NCBI GenBank assembly: GCA_002413095.1
Contig: DHWI01000019.1
Span: 20,227 to 30,384 of the forward strand
Length of the DNA: 10,158 bases
Direction: 5' to 3'
Source: Thermoleophilia bacterium UBA5186
GTDB lineage: Bacteria > Actinomycetota > Thermoleophilia > Gaiellales > Gaiellaceae
Part shown: in pieces, positions 1-5,880 of the stretch
Layout: each line of letters begins with the position of its first letter
Numbering within the stretch: position 1 is the first letter of the stretch
Notes under the pieces: model-generated
What the model saw: only the letters and a program-made list of their open reading frames with translations
Database searches by the model: none
What the model was told of the DNA's origin: nothing
Made by a program: the position numbers and the translations under genes

Positions 1-882
1 GGCCAGTTCAACGACAAGCCGATGGTCACGGTGGACAACAACAAGAAGAGCAAGTTCTTCGGCCGGATCTACGTGGCCTGGGACAACGCGACCGGCAACT
101 CGAAGGGCAACGACCTGCTGGTCTCGTACTCGACCGACGGTGGCGTGACGATGTCCGATCCCGTGGCGGCGACGGCGTCGCTCGGCGGAGGTCCGAAAGG
201 CTCCTTCGGCGCCGACCCGTACGTGACGTCGAACGGGACGCTGCACGTCGCCTGGCTCGACTACCAGAACCAGCGCATCGCCGAGGCCAGCTCGACCGAC
301 GGCGGAGTCAGCTACGGGCCGGTGCACACGATCGCGCCGACCCTGCTCCGGTTTGACACCTCGATCCCGGCGCAGAACGTGCGCGGCGCGGTCGTCTATC
401 CGTCCTGCGGTGCGATTGGAGCGACGCTCTACTGCTCGTGGGGCGACGAGACGGTCGCGAACGGCTTCGACGTCTTCCTGTCGAAGTCCACGAACGGCGG
501 CGTCACGTGGTCGCCGCAGCGGCGCGTGACGAGCGACACCGGCAACGCCGACCAGTTCAACCACTGGCTGGCGGTCGATCCGTCGAACAACTCGGTCAAC
601 GTCGCGTTCTACGACACGCGGCAGGACCCGACGAACAAGACGACGCTGTACTCGCTCGCACGCTCGACGGACGGCGGCTCGACGTTCTCGTTCCAGACGG
701 TCGCCACGGCGCCCACCGACGAGACGACGCCCGGCGCGAACCTGGGCAACCAGTACGGCGATTACGAGGGAATCGCCGCGCTGAACGGCATCGTCCGTCC
801 GGTCTGGACGGATCGCCGCGCGGCAGTGATCGCCGCGGGCTTGCGTGAAGAGGTCTTCACGCAGGCACTCGCGATTCCGTAG
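1..882 (+). CDS. Asp-box (BNR) sialidase-fold protein, 3' part
   Basis: This is the C-terminal 293 residues of a gene that enters from the left; the frame is open from base 1 and ends with TAG at 880-882. Four Asp-box motifs (S-x-D/N-x-G-x-x-aromatic) are visible at residues 44-51, 98-105, 163-170 and 222-229 of this fragment. Each is preceded by a short strand such as VAWLD or VAFYD. This spacing is typical of a six-bladed beta-propeller of the sialidase superfamily, usually secreted. The end (YGDYEG, then PVWTDRR) is common in actinobacterial exo-alpha-sialidase-like proteins. The Asp boxes are structural, and I see no FRIP motif or clear arginine triad here, so glycosidase activity is not shown. 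Box 1 has Met at the aromatic position and box 3 has Asn for Asp. The signal peptide would lie outside the window. The fold is fairly sure; the substrate is unknown. Confidence 0.8.
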   Translation, partial: GQFNDKPMVTVDNNKKSKFFGRIYVAWDNATGNSKGNDLLVSYSTDGGVTMSDPVAATASLGGGPKGSFGADPYVTSNGTLHVAWLDYQNQRIAEASSTDGGVSYGPVHTIAPTLLRFDTSIPAQNVRGAVVYPSCGAIGATLYCSWGDETVANGFDVFLSKSTNGGVTWSPQRRVTSDTGNADQFNHWLAVDPSNNSVNVAFYDTRQDPTNKTTLYSLARSTDGGSTFSFQTVATAPTDETTPGANLGNQYGDYEGIAALNGIVRPVWTDRRAAVIAAGLREEVFTQALAIP

Positions 883-889
883 CTCGCTT

Positions 890-934
890 CAGCGCCTGGG
901 GCGCCGGCTTCGAAGCCGGCGCCCTAGGGCGCTG
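890..934. terminator. Strong hairpin between convergent genes
   Basis: A perfect 26-base palindrome (899-924, centre TTCGAA at 909-914) extends outward through one G-T pair and a single bulged G (929) to 890/934, giving about 21 pairs with almost no loop. It lies 8 bases after the stop of the rightward gene, and its right arm contains the TAG stop (complement of 924-926) of the leftward HTH gene. There is no T-run on either side, so classic intrinsic termination is not certain, but the position between convergent genes fits a bidirectional terminator or 3'-end-protecting hairpin. Confidence 0.65.
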
Positions 935-1280
935 CGGAACGCACGGCCGCGAGCACTGCCTCGTCGCGACCCTCGATCAGGTCGTCGAGCACGCGCCGGC
1001 CGCTCGTCATGCCGCTCTTGCGTACCAGGAGCTCGCCGAGCCGGTCGTTGGAGATGCCGTGCTCGCGCGCGACCTGGATCATCCGCGAGACGACCGGCCG
1101 AGGAGCGCCGTCCGCATCCCACTGCCACGCGGGATACCAGTAGTCCCGTTCGCCCTCGCGGCGGAGCCCGAGCAGCTCGCCGGCGCGGCGCCGTCCCTCG
1201 ACGACCGACGGCTGCACGCCGAGGCGCGTCGCGAGCCAGGGCGTCGTGAGCCCACCGTCGTGTCCGTATCCGTTGCTCAT
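924..1280 (-). CDS. Small HTH protein with MbcA/ParS/Xre-antitoxin-like C-terminus
   Basis: This 118-residue protein starts at ATG 1280-1278, with GGAG two bases upstream. Residues 12-36 (TTPWLATRLGVQPSVVEGRRRAG) read as a helix-turn-helix. After a short loop, residues 47-114 follow the pattern of the C-terminal domain of MbcA/ParS/Xre-type antitoxins: an aromatic YPAWQW strand, a DADG turn, an L-rich helix, G-I-S, then GRRVLDDLIEG and a final E-A-V-L-A-A helix. Known relatives with that domain pair with RES-domain toxins, but no RES gene lies next to it here. It follows the cupin gene with an 18-base gap on the same strand, so the two are probably cotranscribed. A DNA-binding regulator of its own operon is the likeliest role. 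The family assignment is by pattern only. Confidence 0.6.
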   Translation of the reverse strand: MSNGYGHDGGLTTPWLATRLGVQPSVVEGRRRAGELLGLRREGERDYWYPAWQWDADGAPRPVVSRMIQVAREHGISNDRLGELLVRKSGMTSGRRVLDDLIEGRDEAVLAAVRSAAP

Positions 1281-1298
1281 CGCTCCAAGAATGATGCC

Positions 1299-1844
1299 CT
1301 AGGCCGGCTGATACGTGGGCGCATAACCGAGCGCCTTGCCGAGCGGAGCGCCCATCGCCAGCGCGGCCTTCTGCATCCAGGCCGGGATGACCGGGAGCTG
1401 GACGACGTCGAAGTGCGCGTTCGCGATCACCGCGAGGCGGAACGGGTTCGGCATGCCCTTCTTGCTCGTCTTGCCGTCGGCGGCGAGCGAGTACATCGTC
1501 TCGATCAGCGACTCCCACTCGAGCGAGGGGCGCACCTCGGCCACGAAGACCAGGTCATCCTCGCCGGCGTTCCAGAACTTGTGGGCGACGCCGGGCTCGA
1601 TCGTGAGCACTTCGCCGGGGCCTGCCTCGAGCTTGTCGCGGCCGAGCTTCACGCCCATGCGACCCGAGGCGATCCGGAAGATCTCCGTCTGCTTCGGGTG
1701 GACGTGCGCGGCGGCGACGAAGCCGTCGGGCCGAACCGTGACCTCGACGACCGTGACCTCTCCGTCGGTGTCGGAAGCGGTCTCGACGAACGTGAGCCGC
1801 TCCCCCGTGATCGGATTCTCGATCGTGTCTCCTGCGCGGAACAT
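1299..1844 (-). CDS. Cupin-domain protein
   Basis: This 181-residue single-domain cupin starts at ATG 1844-1842, preceded by an excellent ribosome site (AAAGGAG, 8 bases upstream); this decides the start. Cupin motif 1 is at residues 47-61: H47-x-H49-x4-E54-x6-G61. Motif 2 is at about 77-92, with PG at 84-85, H88 and N92. All four usual metal ligands (H47, H49, E54, H88) are present, so it should bind a divalent metal. The C-terminal third (about 100-181) is helical and resembles the tail of small cupin_2 proteins. Such proteins may be dioxygenases, isomerases or ligand binders, and the sequence does not say which. No signal peptide is seen, so it is probably cytoplasmic. It is the first gene of a two-gene unit with the downstream HTH protein, which may regulate it. 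Confidence 0.85.
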   Translation of the reverse strand: MFRAGDTIENPITGERLTFVETASDTDGEVTVVEVTVRPDGFVAAAHVHPKQTEIFRIASGRMGVKLGRDKLEAGPGEVLTIEPGVAHKFWNAGEDDLVFVAEVRPSLEWESLIETMYSLAADGKTSKKGMPNPFRLAVIANAHFDVVQLPVIPAWMQKAALAMGAPLGKALGYAPTYQPA

Positions 1845-1963
1845 CTGCTCAACTCCTTTGCGACTCGTTGACGTTCCTGACGAGACGCACGCTACGAAGC
1901 CCGCGCCGCCGGATCATCGGCCGAGCAGACGATTCTCGGTCGGTCGAACTGGCGATTCGCGCG

Positions 1964-2008
1964 TCCGCCGAACGGACGACATGCGCCTGTGAGCCTCCGC
2001 CGAACGGA
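1964..2008 (+). repeat. Tandem 13-bp direct repeat TCCGCCGAACGGA
   Basis: The 13-mer TCCGCCGAACGGA occurs at 1964-1976 and 1996-2008, exactly 32 bases apart, about three helical turns. Each copy has internal dyad symmetry: TCCG/CGGA around a 5-base centre, extended to GTCCG/CGGAC in the first copy. The second copy ends 3 bases before a GGAACC element. This looks like a pair of binding sites for a dimeric regulator, on the same face of the helix and upstream of the 2084 gene. No protein can be named. Confidence 0.45.
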
Positions 2009-2011
2009 TGA

Positions 2012-2038
2012 GGAACCACGAAAGTTGGTCATTGCGTT
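2012..2038 (+). promoter_or_regulatory. ECF-sigma-like promoter (GGAACC-N17-CGTT)
   Basis: GGAACC at 2012-2017 and CGTT at 2035-2038 are 17 bases apart, matching the common -35 GGAAC / -10 CGTT pattern of extracytoplasmic-function sigma factors in actinobacteria. A start site near 2045 would leave a leader of about 40 bases carrying the ribosome site of the GTG start at 2084. A weaker housekeeping-type alternative (TTGCGT 2032-2037, N16, CACAAT 2054-2059) overlaps it. Confidence 0.4.
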
Positions 2039-2083
2039 TACCCCGCTCCCTCCCACAATTCGAGGAGGGGAAAGGGGAGAAAC

Positions 2084-2386
2084 GTGAGGCGAAAGAGAAA
2101 CCTGTTCCGGGACGTCAACGAGCGGATCAGCACGGTCGCGGACCGTTCGCTGGCGGAGAGCAAGATCGGCTTCGTGTGCGAATGCTTCGACCGCTCGTGC
2201 GTGGAGAAGGTCTATCTCGGGTTGACGGAGTACGAGTCGCTGCGGGGACAGCCCGACCACTTCGTCATCGCGCCGGGACACACTGCTGCGCCGTATCAGC
2301 GGTTGATCGAGGAGAACGAGCGGTTTGCGCTCGTGAAGGGCCGGCGCTCGCGAAAAGCAACGGGCCCGCTGCAGCTCGCGAGCTAG
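2084..2386 (+). CDS. Small conserved actinobacterial protein with CxCx4C motif
   Basis: This 100-residue protein starts at GTG 2084, chosen because GGGGAG ends 4 bases upstream. The N-terminus is basic with a short predicted helix (RDVNERI). C32-E-C34-x4-C39, followed by EKVYLGLTEYESLR (about 41-54) and PGH at 64-66, forms a compact block: C32, C34, C39 and H66 could be a zinc site. The layout (CEC..C, LTxxEYE, F.V.PGH, then an E-N-x-R-F segment at about 77-81) is one I recognise from small hypothetical proteins of Thermoleophilia and related actinobacteria; I know of no assigned function. There is no signal peptide or membrane helix, so it is cytoplasmic. The basic tail (KGRRSRKA) might touch nucleic acid. 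A hairpin follows, so it is probably monocistronic. Confidence 0.75.
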   Translation: MRRKRNLFRDVNERISTVADRSLAESKIGFVCECFDRSCVEKVYLGLTEYESLRGQPDHFVIAPGHTAAPYQRLIEENERFALVKGRRSRKATGPLQLAS

Positions 2387-2398
2387 CTCGTCGGGAGA

Positions 2399-2437
2399 AC
2401 GTCGAGGGAGCCTGGTGCGGCTAGGCTCCCTTGACGT
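2399..2437 (+). terminator. Hairpin after the 2084 gene
   Basis: Arms ACGTCGAGGGAGCC (2399-2412) and GGCTCCCTTGACGT (2424-2437) pair over 14 bases with one G-T pair, plus a T-A closing pair, around a loop of about 9-11 bases. It begins 12 bases after the TAG of the upstream gene. Only GTT follows, so the U-tract is weak, as is usual in high-GC actinobacteria. It probably ends the 2084 transcript. Confidence 0.6.
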
Positions 2438-2545
2438 GTTCGTGCGCGGCTAAACACGCTGATTTTACAAGCGTCTTACGTCGGAACCGCGCCTCGTGGA
2501 GTCGCAATTCACGACAACGTCAAATCCAGGAGGGGGTCTACGAGC

Positions 2546-3271
2546 ATGCAGGAGACCGACACAGGCACGCCGCGGTCCGGGGGATCGCGAGCTGCCGTCG
2601 CAGCATTCGTTGCGGTTGTAGTGCTGGGCGGGCTCGTCGCGTTCGCGGCGACCAGCGCCGCGGCGCCGGGGAGTCCGCAGCAGACCACGACGACGACAAC
2701 GACCGACACCACCACGACCGGCACCACTACCACCGGCACCACCACCACCGGCACGACGACGACCGGCACGACGACCACGGGTACGACCACGACCGGAACG
2801 ACCACGACCGGAACGACTACGACCACCCCGACCACGACGACGACCACCACGCCGTCGGGTCCCGCCGGCCAGATCCGGCTGTCGGACGGGTCGATCTCGA
2901 TCCCGGTCACGAGCGTCACCCCGCCGGACCGGCTCGTGATCGACCGCGTGTCCTTCTCGCCGAACCCGCTGCGCTCGCGGCGCAGTGTCCTCACCGGACG
3001 GTTCCGCGTCTCGAACCAGGCGAACGGCTACCGCGTCCGCGACGCGCTCGTCTACGGGATCGCGCTGCCGTACGGCCAGTTCCGGCCTGCAGCGGAGGTC
3101 ACGACGGGCACGGACGGCTACGCGTCGATCCGCTTCATCCCGACGGCCAACCTGCACACCGGCCGCAACAGCACGATCCAGTTCTTCCTGCGGGCCCGCA
3201 AGCCGGGTGACCCGCTGCTCTCGGGCGTGTCGATCCGCCGCCTCGTCCAGGCGACGGTGCTCGTCCACTAG
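2546..3271 (+). CDS. Membrane-anchored Thr-rich protein with C-terminal beta domain
   Basis: This 241-residue protein starts at ATG 2546 with AGGAGGGGG ending 9 bases upstream. The N-terminal 15 residues are cytoplasmic-type. Residues 16-40 form one hydrophobic helix that may be an anchor or an uncleaved signal. Residues 47-102 are almost all threonine: T7-D, seven TTTTG units, then T5-P-T7-P. The globular part (107-241) is predicted beta-rich, with LSDGSISIPV, VSFSPNPL, LTGRFRVS, YGIALPYGQ, TGTDGYASI and a final ARKPGDPLLSGV...RLVQATVLV. I recognise this C-terminal pattern from Ig-like domains in Thermoleophilia surface proteins, with no known function. The linker is likely extracytoplasmic and a plausible O-glycosylation target (inference). 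A cell-surface structural or binding role is the best guess. Confidence 0.75.
   Translation: MQETDTGTPRSGGSRAAVAAFVAVVVLGGLVAFAATSAAAPGSPQQTTTTTTTDTTTTGTTTTGTTTTGTTTTGTTTTGTTTTGTTTTGTTTTTPTTTTTTTPSGPAGQIRLSDGSISIPVTSVTPPDRLVIDRVSFSPNPLRSRRSVLTGRFRVSNQANGYRVRDALVYGIALPYGQFRPAAEVTTGTDGYASIRFIPTANLHTGRNSTIQFFLRARKPGDPLLSGVSIRRLVQATVLVH
2708..2812 (+). repeat. 15-bp in-frame tandem repeat, (ACN)4-GGN x 7
   Basis: Seven consecutive 15-base units each encode TTTTG. Units 6 and 7 are identical, while units 1-5 differ only at synonymous third positions. This suggests an older array kept for its protein sequence, with one recent duplication. Flanking polythreonine runs extend the low-complexity region to about 2684-2851. 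Copy number could vary by slippage between strains. The opposite strand reads as Val/Pro repeats, but only as a shadow. Confidence 0.9.
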
Positions 3272-3316
3272 CTACCCCGCGTTCGGGTAGGGGCCGGCTC
3301 ACGGGTCCCTACCCGG
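3272..3316. terminator. Hairpin with three related arms between convergent genes
   Basis: GGGTAGGG (3285-3292) pairs perfectly with CCCTACCC (3307-3314), extended by C3284-G3315. The same middle arm can instead pair with CTACCCCG (3272-3279) just after the stop of the rightward gene. The right arm contains the TAG (complement of 3309-3311) of the leftward permease. The arrangement fits a bidirectional terminator where each strand may use a different hairpin. No U-tract is seen. Confidence 0.6.
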
Positions 3317-4082
3317 CGCGTTCGGCGATGCGCAGGCCGCGCAGCGACCAGACGAGGAAGAACCCGACGAGGCCGAAGGCGATCAGGAATGCCGAGGCGG
3401 TGTGCAGCGGGGTGCCGGCCAGGAGGCCGCGCCCCTCCTCGAGCAGCAGCGTGTAGGGATTGACACTCGCCAAGGTGTGGATCCAGCCTTGGAGCAGCGC
3501 CAGCGGGACATAGACAGGCGCGAGGAACAGCAGCATGAAGACCGGCGTCTGCATCAGCGGCCCTGCCTGGACGGTCCGGAACCGCATGGCGATGCCCGCC
3601 GCCCAGAGGATCCCGACGAGATTGACGAGCAGCGCGAGGGCGTACAGGCCGAAGATGTCCACGCCGCTCCCGCCGATCGGCATCCCAGCGATCAGCGCGA
3701 CGATCGTGAGCATCGTCGCGACGAGGCTCCAGCGGAAGACTGCGCCCAGCCAGTAGCCGGCGATCAGGCCGCTGCGATGAGGCGCAGCGACGAGCAGGCG
3801 CCGCGCGAAGCCGTTCTCGAAGTCCCTGGCGATCCCGAAGCCCATGAAGACGCCGCCGAACGCCGCCGACTGGAGCAGCACGAAGACGAACTGGAACGCC
3901 GTGTAGCCGCCCGGATAGTTGAAGCCCGGCACGTGGCGCAGTCGCGAGAGGCCGCCCGCGAACGCGAGAAAGTTCATCAGCGGGAAGAGCATCGGCGGGA
4001 AGAGCAAGGACGGGTTCTTGATCAGGAGCGTCATCTGCCGGTGCGCGAGCCCGAGCGTGACGGACAGCCCGCGGCCGTTCAC
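3309..4082 (-). CDS. ABC-2 type permease, second subunit (DrrC-like)
   Basis: This 257-residue integral membrane protein starts at GTG 4082-4080, which overlaps the TGA of the preceding permease (GTGA, 4079-4082); this coupling decides the start. About six hydrophobic segments are seen, beginning at about 27-44 and 62-84. The cytoplasmic loop RDFENGFARRL....P (86-101) is the hallmark of ABC2_membrane permeases, and the late NPYTLLLEEGRGLL segment is also typical. With the other permease it should form a heterodimeric channel energised by the ATPase, as in the DrrABC lipid/drug exporters of actinobacteria. It is the last gene of the unit, and its stop lies inside the terminator hairpin. The substrate cannot be told from sequence; lipid, antibiotic or other hydrophobic cargo is typical. 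Confidence 0.88.
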   Translation of the reverse strand: MNGRGLSVTLGLAHRQMTLLIKNPSLLFPPMLFPLMNFLAFAGGLSRLRHVPGFNYPGGYTAFQFVFVLLQSAAFGGVFMGFGIARDFENGFARRLLVAAPHRSGLIAGYWLGAVFRWSLVATMLTIVALIAGMPIGGSGVDIFGLYALALLVNLVGILWAAGIAMRFRTVQAGPLMQTPVFMLLFLAPVYVPLALLQGWIHTLASVNPYTLLLEEGRGLLAGTPLHTASAFLIAFGLVGFFLVWSLRGLRIAERAG

Positions 4083-4855
4083 GTCCGCTCCATGCGTTGG
4101 CGCAGCGCGATCGAGGCGCCGCCGAGCGCGCCCAGGACCATGAGGATCGCGACGCCGAAGCCGAGCGCGAGCGCCTGCGCGTTCCAGCCCTCGATGATCA
4201 GCGTCCGCAGCCCCTCGATGAGGTAGGAGACCGGGTTGATCGTCGCCAGGTCGCGGAACCAGCTGACCTCGATCAGGTTCCGCGGCAGGTTCATCGACGA
4301 GATGAAGACCAGGAAGAAGAGCAGCGGGAACTGCGACTGGACCTTCTCCCCGGAGCCGGCTCGCAGCGCCAGCAGGACGCCGATCGCGGCCCAGCCGAGC
4401 GCGATCAGGATGGCGAGCAGCAGCAGCGTGGCCATCCCGCCGATCCCCGTCACGAAGTGCACGCCGAACGCAAGGCCGACGCCGAGGTAGACGAACGCCT
4501 GCAGGGCGCCGAGCGCGACCGCGCCCCCGAGCTCGCCGAGCAGCAGCGCCGCCCCGCGCATCGGCGTAAGCGCCAGGCGGTTCAGGAAGCCGGTGTCGAC
4601 GTCACGCGCAAGATCGGTGCCGGCGGTCGTCGCGGCGAACAGCGCGCCCTGGATGAAGCTGAACGGCAGGAAGAAGTCGAGGAACGACTTCGTCGGGAAG
4701 CCGGGCAGGTGCGTCGCGGCGCGCAGGCCGTTCGAGTTGACCGCCATCAGCATCAGCGGAAAGGTGAGCGGCGGGATCACCGCGGCGGGCTGGCGGGCCG
4801 TGCGGATCACCGAACGCCACGCGATCCGGCCGATCTGGTTCAGGAGCAGCGTCAC
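4079..4855 (-). CDS. ABC-2 type permease, first subunit (DrrB-like)
   Basis: This 258-residue integral membrane protein starts at GTG 4855-4853, sharing GTGA (4852-4855) with the ATPase stop. The same frame stays open far upstream inside the ATPase gene, but that stretch is an antisense-free shadow of the ATPase and is not part of this protein. The N-terminus is short and amphipathic, followed by a PPLTFPLMLM helix (about 24-44), a second helix at about 58-80, and the loop RDVDTGFLNRLALTPMRG (84-101), characteristic of ABC2_membrane. The final third holds NPVSYLIEGLR and a last helix before a basic end (RQRMERT). It is clearly paralogous to the next gene (shared PP.xFPLM, RDxxxGFxxRL, NP...L.EG.R) though diverged. 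It should pair with that subunit and with the upstream ATPase. Confidence 0.88.
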   Translation of the reverse strand: MTLLLNQIGRIAWRSVIRTARQPAAVIPPLTFPLMLMAVNSNGLRAATHLPGFPTKSFLDFFLPFSFIQGALFAATTAGTDLARDVDTGFLNRLALTPMRGAALLLGELGGAVALGALQAFVYLGVGLAFGVHFVTGIGGMATLLLLAILIALGWAAIGVLLALRAGSGEKVQSQFPLLFFLVFISSMNLPRNLIEVSWFRDLATINPVSYLIEGLRTLIIEGWNAQALALGFGVAILMVLGALGGASIALRQRMERT

Positions 4856-5838
4856 TCCGCGTCGGAGTCCTGCTCGTCGTCCTCGGCGGCGCCCTCGAGC
4901 GAGGTGCCGGTCTTGGCGAGGAAGACGTCGTCGAGGGTCGGCGCGTGCAGCTGAATGTTGGCGATCGCGAGCTTCGCTTCGTCGAGAGCGCGGACGACGT
5001 CCGCGAGGCTGCCGTTCGAGTTCGCGAGCTGGACGGCAACGCCCTTCGGCGAAGCCTGCGTGGGATCGCCGAAGCGCAGCAGGATCTCGGCGACGCGCGC
5101 GCGCTCGTCCTCCTCGGCGGGAATCGCCTCGACCGTCGAGCGGCCCACGTCGGCCTTGAGCGCGCTCGGCGTCCCCTCGGCAACGATCCGGCCGCGGTGA
5201 ATGATCCCGACCCGGTCGGCGAGCACGTCGGCCTCCTCCAGGTACTGCGTCGTGAGAAAGACGGTCACGCCCTCGTCGCGCGCGAGCCGCCCGACCTCCT
5301 CCCAGAGCGCGCTGCGGCTCTGCGGGTCGAGCCCCGTCGTCGGCTCGTCGAGGAAGAGGACGCGCGGCCGGTGGACGAGAGCGAGCGCGAGGTCGAGCCG
5401 CCGCTTCATCCCGCCCGAATAGCCCTTGACCTTGCGGTCGGCCGCCTCGCTCAGGCCGACGCGGGCGAGCAGCTCCTGCTCGCGCGCCCTGCGCTCGTCG
5501 CGCGCGATGCCCTGGAGAGCGGCCTGCAGGCGCAGGTGCTCGCGGCCGGTCAGCATCGGGTCGAGCGCGGCCTCCTGCAACGCGGCGCCGATCGTGCGGC
5601 GGACGCTCGGACCCTCCTTGACGACGTCGAAGCCGGCCACGCGCGCCGTCCCCGCGGTCGGCGGGAGCAGGGTCGTCAGCATCAGGACGGTCGTGGACTT
5701 GCCCGCCCCGTTCGGGCCGAGGAAGCCGTAGATCTCGCCCGGCTCGACGCGCAGGTCGATCCCGTCCACCGCCCGCGGCCCCTTCTTGAACTCGCGGACC
5801 AGCCCTTCGACCTCGATGCTGTTGTCGCCCCCGGCCAT
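4852..5838 (-). CDS. ABC exporter ATP-binding protein, DrrA family
   Basis: I take ATG 5838-5836 (328 residues, MAGGDNSIEVEGLVREF), because the nucleotide-binding domain normally begins there; the frame is open to ATG 5940, and GTG 5856 is another option. No good ribosome site is seen at any of them. Walker A is GPNGAGKST (41-49), the Q-loop Q88, the signature YSGGM (140-144), Walker B VLFLDE (160-165) and the D-loop GLDP (169-172). The H-loop position is Gln (TTQYLEEAD, Q198), as seen in other DrrA-type ATPases. A C-terminal regulatory region (about 225-306) ends in LHAPTLDDVF (297-306), the usual DrrA tail motif, followed by an acidic end. It drives the two downstream permeases, to which it is joined by a GTGA overlap. 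Expression may be controlled by the inverted repeat at 5968-5984. Confidence 0.9.
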   Translation of the reverse strand: MAGGDNSIEVEGLVREFKKGPRAVDGIDLRVEPGEIYGFLGPNGAGKSTTVLMLTTLLPPTAGTARVAGFDVVKEGPSVRRTIGAALQEAALDPMLTGREHLRLQAALQGIARDERRAREQELLARVGLSEAADRKVKGYSGGMKRRLDLALALVHRPRVLFLDEPTTGLDPQSRSALWEEVGRLARDEGVTVFLTTQYLEEADVLADRVGIIHRGRIVAEGTPSALKADVGRSTVEAIPAEEDERARVAEILLRFGDPTQASPKGVAVQLANSNGSLADVVRALDEAKLAIANIQLHAPTLDDVFLAKTGTSLEGAAEDDEQDSDAE

Positions 5839-5880
5839 GACCCCAAGCGTAGTCACGAGGCCGACAGGCACTCTGGGCCA

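Noticed and set aside
2483..2515. GGAACC (2483-2488) before the Thr-rich gene as an ECF promoter
   Set aside because: The only CGAC-like -10 (2512-2515) is 23 bases away; normal spacing is about 16-17. TTTACA at 2464-2469 also lacks a -10.
2509..2994. Leftward ORF with VVVVP repeats opposite the Thr-rich gene
   Set aside because: It is the complement of the ACN threonine codons; the rightward gene has a strong ribosome site and sensible domains.
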